Assembly (NCBI GenBank): GCA_025175895.1
Contig: CM046000.1
Location: forward strand, 95,712,753 to 95,776,752
DNA length: 64,000 nucleotides
Direction of reading: 5' to 3'
Source: Wurfbainia villosa
Taxonomy: Eukaryota > Streptophyta > Magnoliopsida > Zingiberales > Zingiberaceae
Shown here piece by piece: positions 60,153 to 64,000 of the stretch (the stretch's first letter is position 1; the number at the start of each line of letters is the position of its first letter). The translations under genes were made by a program, and so were the position numbers. The notes beneath the pieces are model-generated. The model did not search any database, had not been told where the DNA came from, and saw nothing but the letters and a program-made list of their open reading frames with translations.

Positions 60153-62053
60153 TGTCGAGATGTATACTGAAAAGTCTACCTTTTGTATGAACAACTTTAT
60201 TTTGAAATAAGAATCACATAATCATTGTTTGCATATTTTTATGGTTATGCATATTGTCTAATACATTACATTGTAGATAACATGGTGTGTGGTGTCACAT
60301 GGGAGACCATGTTATCGGCTCCTTGTAAAGTATAAGTAAAGGCTCACAATTGAGATGACTTTGGACAAACCATCGGAATGGTTGTAGTGTGATTTGGTAT
60401 TGGTTTGTCTTCACCATAGAATCACACTAGTGCACTTTGTGTGTATTGAGCAGGACCGACTTAGAGGTGATTCGATTTATTGTTGAATACATAATCGAAT
60501 CGGACCTCATATATTATATTGTACATACTCTTAATCCTGATATAATAACAGGCATATATACTTAGTTTTCATCTCTTTGATTTACCAATGGGCGAGATTT
60601 ATATATTAAATTGATAGGCTCGGTAAGTTGGGAGATGATATTATTTATATGGTGTGTCATTGATTATAGGAGGAAATCGTGTCCTATATATTAGGATGAT
60701 GATGTCCCCTTGAGGAGCTCATAAGGTTCATCATGTAAACCCTGTAGGTGGACTTGGTCCGGCATGATGAAAATGTTGAGTGGTACTACTCATGGAGTTA
60801 GATGTTGATTAATTAATGGTCAGTAAATAAATTAATCGACGGACATTCGAGATCTTAAACACGGGGAGAAAATGTACAAATAATATATGGAGCCCATATT
60901 ATCTTATGGGGGTTGGTGAGGTAGATCAATGATAATCCTTTAGTGGATTGGATTATCATTAATGGATCGGACTTTATGTGGGCTTGATCCATGGGTGGCC
61001 AAGATCCAACTCCTCCTCATGGTCCCTATTGTAGCCTATTAACACCTCATGAACCTTATATCTAATGGATAGAAACAAAACTCTAGATCCAAAGGTAGAG
61101 ATTAAATATCTAAGATCCGACGGTTGAGATGAAATCTCTTGATCCGACGGTTGAGATTAAATCCCTAGAACCAATGGTAGAGATTAAAAGGAGGCTTATC
61201 CCTAACTCTATAAAAGGAGAACAAGGGGTTGGCGTGGAGAACATTAAGAGAAGGTAGGGTTTTTGGAGGTTGGCGGCAAGAGCTTGGAGCTAGGGTTTGG
61301 CCTTGGCGGCACCTAATAAGAAAAGTTTTTCCTTGCCTTCTTCTTCTTCCTCAAGCTGTCGGTGCCCATTGAAGCCTTTCCATCTCTTGGCCGGCATCCA
61401 AAGTAGGTCCTCTTCTTCTCCTTGGCCGGTGGTACAAAGGCTTAGGGTCCTCCCTTGAAGCTTTTGGATGGCAACCATTAATCTCCTCTTCCTTCTTTGC
61501 CGGCGGCAAGCTCCATCCTTGGAGGTTGTTGGTTGGTTTAAAGAAGGAAAAGAGTCTTGTTTCTATTCTTCCTCTTGCTCGAAACAAGCAAGGAAGGAAG
61601 ATTGGTGATCTAGGAGCTTCAACTTTTGGTAGATCATCGCCCACATGACGTCCTAAAGGAGGAAGGTCATACATTAGAAGATCGAGAGATATATCGATTC
61701 TCTATTCTCTTTTGTAACCTGTTTGTTTTTGTTTTTCAATTATGAGCATGATATATTCTGTTTATGGATAAATAATACTTGGATGCCGAACATAAACACA
61801 AAAGTCGACGATCTGGATATCGTCTATTCCGCGGCTACTCGTAGAATAGAGGTTGGTCGCTTGAACAACAAGTTTGTTCAAGTGACCTCTCTAAACGAAT
61901 AGCACGATGATGACTTGGTTGTTTGGGCAATCCCTTTTGTCTAGGATTAAATTTTTTAATCCGGGGATATCGATGGGATCACCATGAACAAACGACCGAG
62001 GTGAAGTGGGAAGTGAAGTTTCCCATCACGGACTCGAAAAGCTAAACCCTAGA
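60153..62053 (+). repeat. Element G 3' LTR
   Basis: 1901 bp. It begins TGTCGAGATG (TGTTGGGATG in the 5' copy) and ends ctaaaccctaga before TSD aatac. Confidence 0.93.
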
Positions 62054-62325
62054 AATACCCAATTAGAAGATAGTCTAAACAGGCTTTACAAAAGCTTGTT
62101 TGCTTTATCCCCAATAAATATCTATAAAACTTCCGTTTAAATCTAGAAAAATTTCTAAAAATTCCTGAAAAAATCTATAAGACAATTTCTTAATTAACAA
62201 GGGTATTTTTTCTATTTTTTTCGATATTTTACATTCTCCTCCACTTATAAAAATTTAGTCCCCAAATTTCATACTAACATGCAAAAATTACTTTAAGCAA
62301 GTTTCCGAAAGAACCACATACATTC

Positions 62326-63375
62326 TCAAGTGAACAGATGAGGGTATCGAGATCGAATAGTATCTTCCAGCTCCCCTGTAGCCTCCTCATCGGTATGATG
62401 TTGTCATCCAACCCTTACAAGTCAGATAGTTTTGTTCCTCAACTGACGCTCCTTGCGACCAAGAATCCGTACTGGAATCTCCTCATAAGTCACATTTTCC
62501 TAGAGTGGACTCGAAACCTCCTTCATAACATGATTTGAACACGGCACCTATTTCCTCAGTATAGAAACAGGAAACACATTGTGAGCACTCGCTAGTGTCG
62601 GAGATAAGGCCAACCGGTAAGCTACACCTCCAATCCACGCTATTATCTCAACTGGACCAATGTAGTGTAGAGATAACTTTCCTTTTAGCCCAAATTGTTT
62701 CACCCTTTTTGTAGGTGAAACACGCAAAAATATCTGTTCCCTAACTGAGAACTCCAAAGGCCTTCACCTCCAGTATGCGAATCACTTCTATCGATCCTAT
62801 GCCTCTAATAACCAACATCCAATGACGCGCACTAACTCCGCATCATGTTTGATACTCGGTGGCCCCAAATAGCTATCATTCCCTGACTTCCTCCCACAAC
62901 ACGGGAGATCTACAGGGTCTACCATATAGGGCCTTATAAAGAGTCATCTGAATGGAGAAGTGATAACTATCACTGTAGGCAAATTCCAATACAAGAATGT
63001 GATCCTCCCCACTACCTCCATAATCCATGACACAGATCTTAATAGATCCTCCAAAGTCTGAATGTTACGCTCAGACAGTCCATCAGTCCGCAGATGAAAT
63101 GTTGCACTAAGTCGAAGCTCTGTACCCATAGTCTGATACAGACTCTGCCAAAATCGTGAGGTAAACCGTTGGTCGCAATCAGATATAGTACTCAAAAGTA
63201 CTCCATGCAGTCTGATAATCTTTTGGCAATACAACTCTGCCATACGATCCAACAAGTTCATTCCACGAATAGACAGAAAGCGAGCTGATTTGAGTAGTCG
63301 ATCCACTATCACCAAAATGGCATCATGTCCTTCACGGGTTCTAGGCAATCCCGTAACGTCACCAATAGTGATATG
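62326..63375 (-). pseudogene. Element H pol remnant: Gypsy integrase C-terminal part
   Basis: Ty3/Gypsy integrase core: VTGLPRTREGHDAILVIVDR, LHGVLLSTISDCDQRFTSRF and the Glu of the DDE triad in TDGLSERNIQTLED. After a degraded stretch come the GPY-type region (GLKGKLSLHYIGPVEI), the typical VFPVSILRK and a tail (VRILGRKERQLRNKTI, RYPHLFT) ending at 62326. The tail resembles Tekay/Del elements. Several stops and frameshifts are present. The upstream part of pol is separated by the LTR at 63376. Confidence 0.88.
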
Positions 63376-64000
63376 TGAAGGGTTTTGCTTGTCGAGTCCG
63401 TGAGGGGAAACATCGCTTCCCACTTCACCTTGGTCGTTTGTTCATGGGGATCCCCTCGATGTCCCCAGATTAAAAAATTTAATCCTAGACAAAAAGGATT
63501 TCCCAAACAACCAAGTCATCGTCGTGCTATTCGTTTAGAGAGGTCACTTGAACAAACTAGTTGTTCAAGCGACCATCCTCTATTCTACGAGTAGCCGCGG
63601 AATAGATGATGTCCGGATCGCCGGTTTTTGTGTTTATGTTGGGGATCCAAGTATTATTTAGCCATATACAGATTTATATCATGCTCCATAGTTGAATAAC
63701 AAAAACAAGCAAGTAAGAAAAAGAGAAAGAAGAATTGGTATACCTCTTGATCTTCTAATGTATGATCTTCCTCCTTTTGGACGTCGTGTGGGCGACGATC
63801 TACCAAAAGTTGAAGCACCTAGATTGCAAATATTCCTTCCTTGCTCTTCCAAAGCTAAAAGAAGAATAGAAACAAGGTTCTTCTCCTCCCTAAAACCAAC
63901 CAACAAGGAACAAAACAATTCCTTGCCGCCGGCCAACTAGGAGGAGGAGAAGATGATGGAAAAAAACCAAGACACCAAGGGAAGCCCTATATCTTATTTC
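63376..64000 (-). mobile_element. Third family-G LTR, nested in H pol, runs off window
   Basis: Starts TGAAGGGTTTTGC like the solo LTR at 26828 and matches it closely to the window end. The left flank atatg is the presumed TSD. Whether it is solo or part of an element cannot be seen. Confidence 0.88.

Larger units (their letters stand above)
55398..62053 (+). mobile_element. Element G: internally deleted Ty1/copia retrotransposon, nested in H
   Basis: The 5' LTR (55398-57296) and 3' LTR (60153-62053) are each about 1.9 kb. The TSD aatac lies at 55393-55397 and 62054-62058. The PBS tggtatcagagcc starts at 57299 and the PPT aagtgggagat ends at 60152. The internal region is only about 2.86 kb: leader, then RT and RNase H. 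Gag, protease and integrase are gone. The LTRs are highly similar. Confidence 0.95.
52034..62233 (-). repeat. Element H 3' LTR: long Gypsy LTR, split by element G
   Basis: In plus-strand order it starts TGACAACCCGACAG and ends ...CGATATTTTACA. A PPT-like cctccactta and Gypsy integrase lie immediately beyond on the minus strand. Without G the LTR is about 3.5 kb, in the range of Tekay/Del-type chromoviruses. The stretch 52034-55397 has no supportable gene. Short open frames there are not conserved. Confidence 0.7.

Overview
The window is nuclear DNA of a flowering plant, from a repeat-dense intergenic or heterochromatic region. Every sizeable protein similarity is to plant LTR retrotransposon Gag/Pol or plant transposon proteins. 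Primer-binding sites match plant initiator-Met tRNA (TGGTATCAGAGC) or the Athila-type site. A tRNA-derived SINE is present. I see no ordinary host gene, no prokaryotic-style operon and no CRISPR array. A monocot is plausible but cannot be proved from the sequence.

Almost all 64 kb resolve into one nested stack, ordered by matching LTR ends, 5-bp target-site duplications (TSDs) and reading frames that resume across insertions. The outermost layer is an Athila-like Gypsy LTR and leader (J, minus, 42992-52033). D lies in its leader, with its 3' LTR at 41431-42991. C lies in D's 5' LTR, running from before base 1 to 37061. A lies in C's gag (1508-25956, TSD aaatt). A carries K, a solo Gypsy-type LTR (5579-18312), and B, a minus-strand element (18397-24668, TSD aaaaa). 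K carries a SINE and a full-length Ty1/copia element F (7909-17168, TSD ttaat). The chain J>D>C>A>K>F is six layers deep. C also carries a solo LTR of family G (26828-28740) and a solo LTR E (34837-37046). J also carries I, a minus-strand relative of A (44040-51757, TSD ttaac), which holds a second E-type solo LTR (49056-51248). On the right, a long Gypsy LTR plus integrase remnant (H, minus) holds an internally deleted copia element G (55398-62053, TSD aatac) and another G-family LTR running off the window end.

Elements A, I (family 1) and B, C, D (family 2) are gag-only retroelements. They have LTRs, PBS, PPT and a CCHC Gag but no protease, integrase, RT or RNase H, so they would need enzymes in trans. 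F and G carry pol sequence but are decayed. C additionally holds a separate plant transposon-like gene (30494-31788) with an apparent small intron.

The strongest unexplained signal is a 10-bp palindrome, CAGTCGACTG, arranged in short arrays with 20-21 bp between copies. It occurs just upstream of the TATA box in the LTRs of both gag-only families, and again in their internal 3' regions about 430 bp past a conserved hairpin. Motifs are kept while spacers vary. In several copies the same slots hold GATCG-rich sequence instead. This looks like a shared cis-regulatory or packaging architecture, or partly an assembly artefact, and it is the main thing to check.
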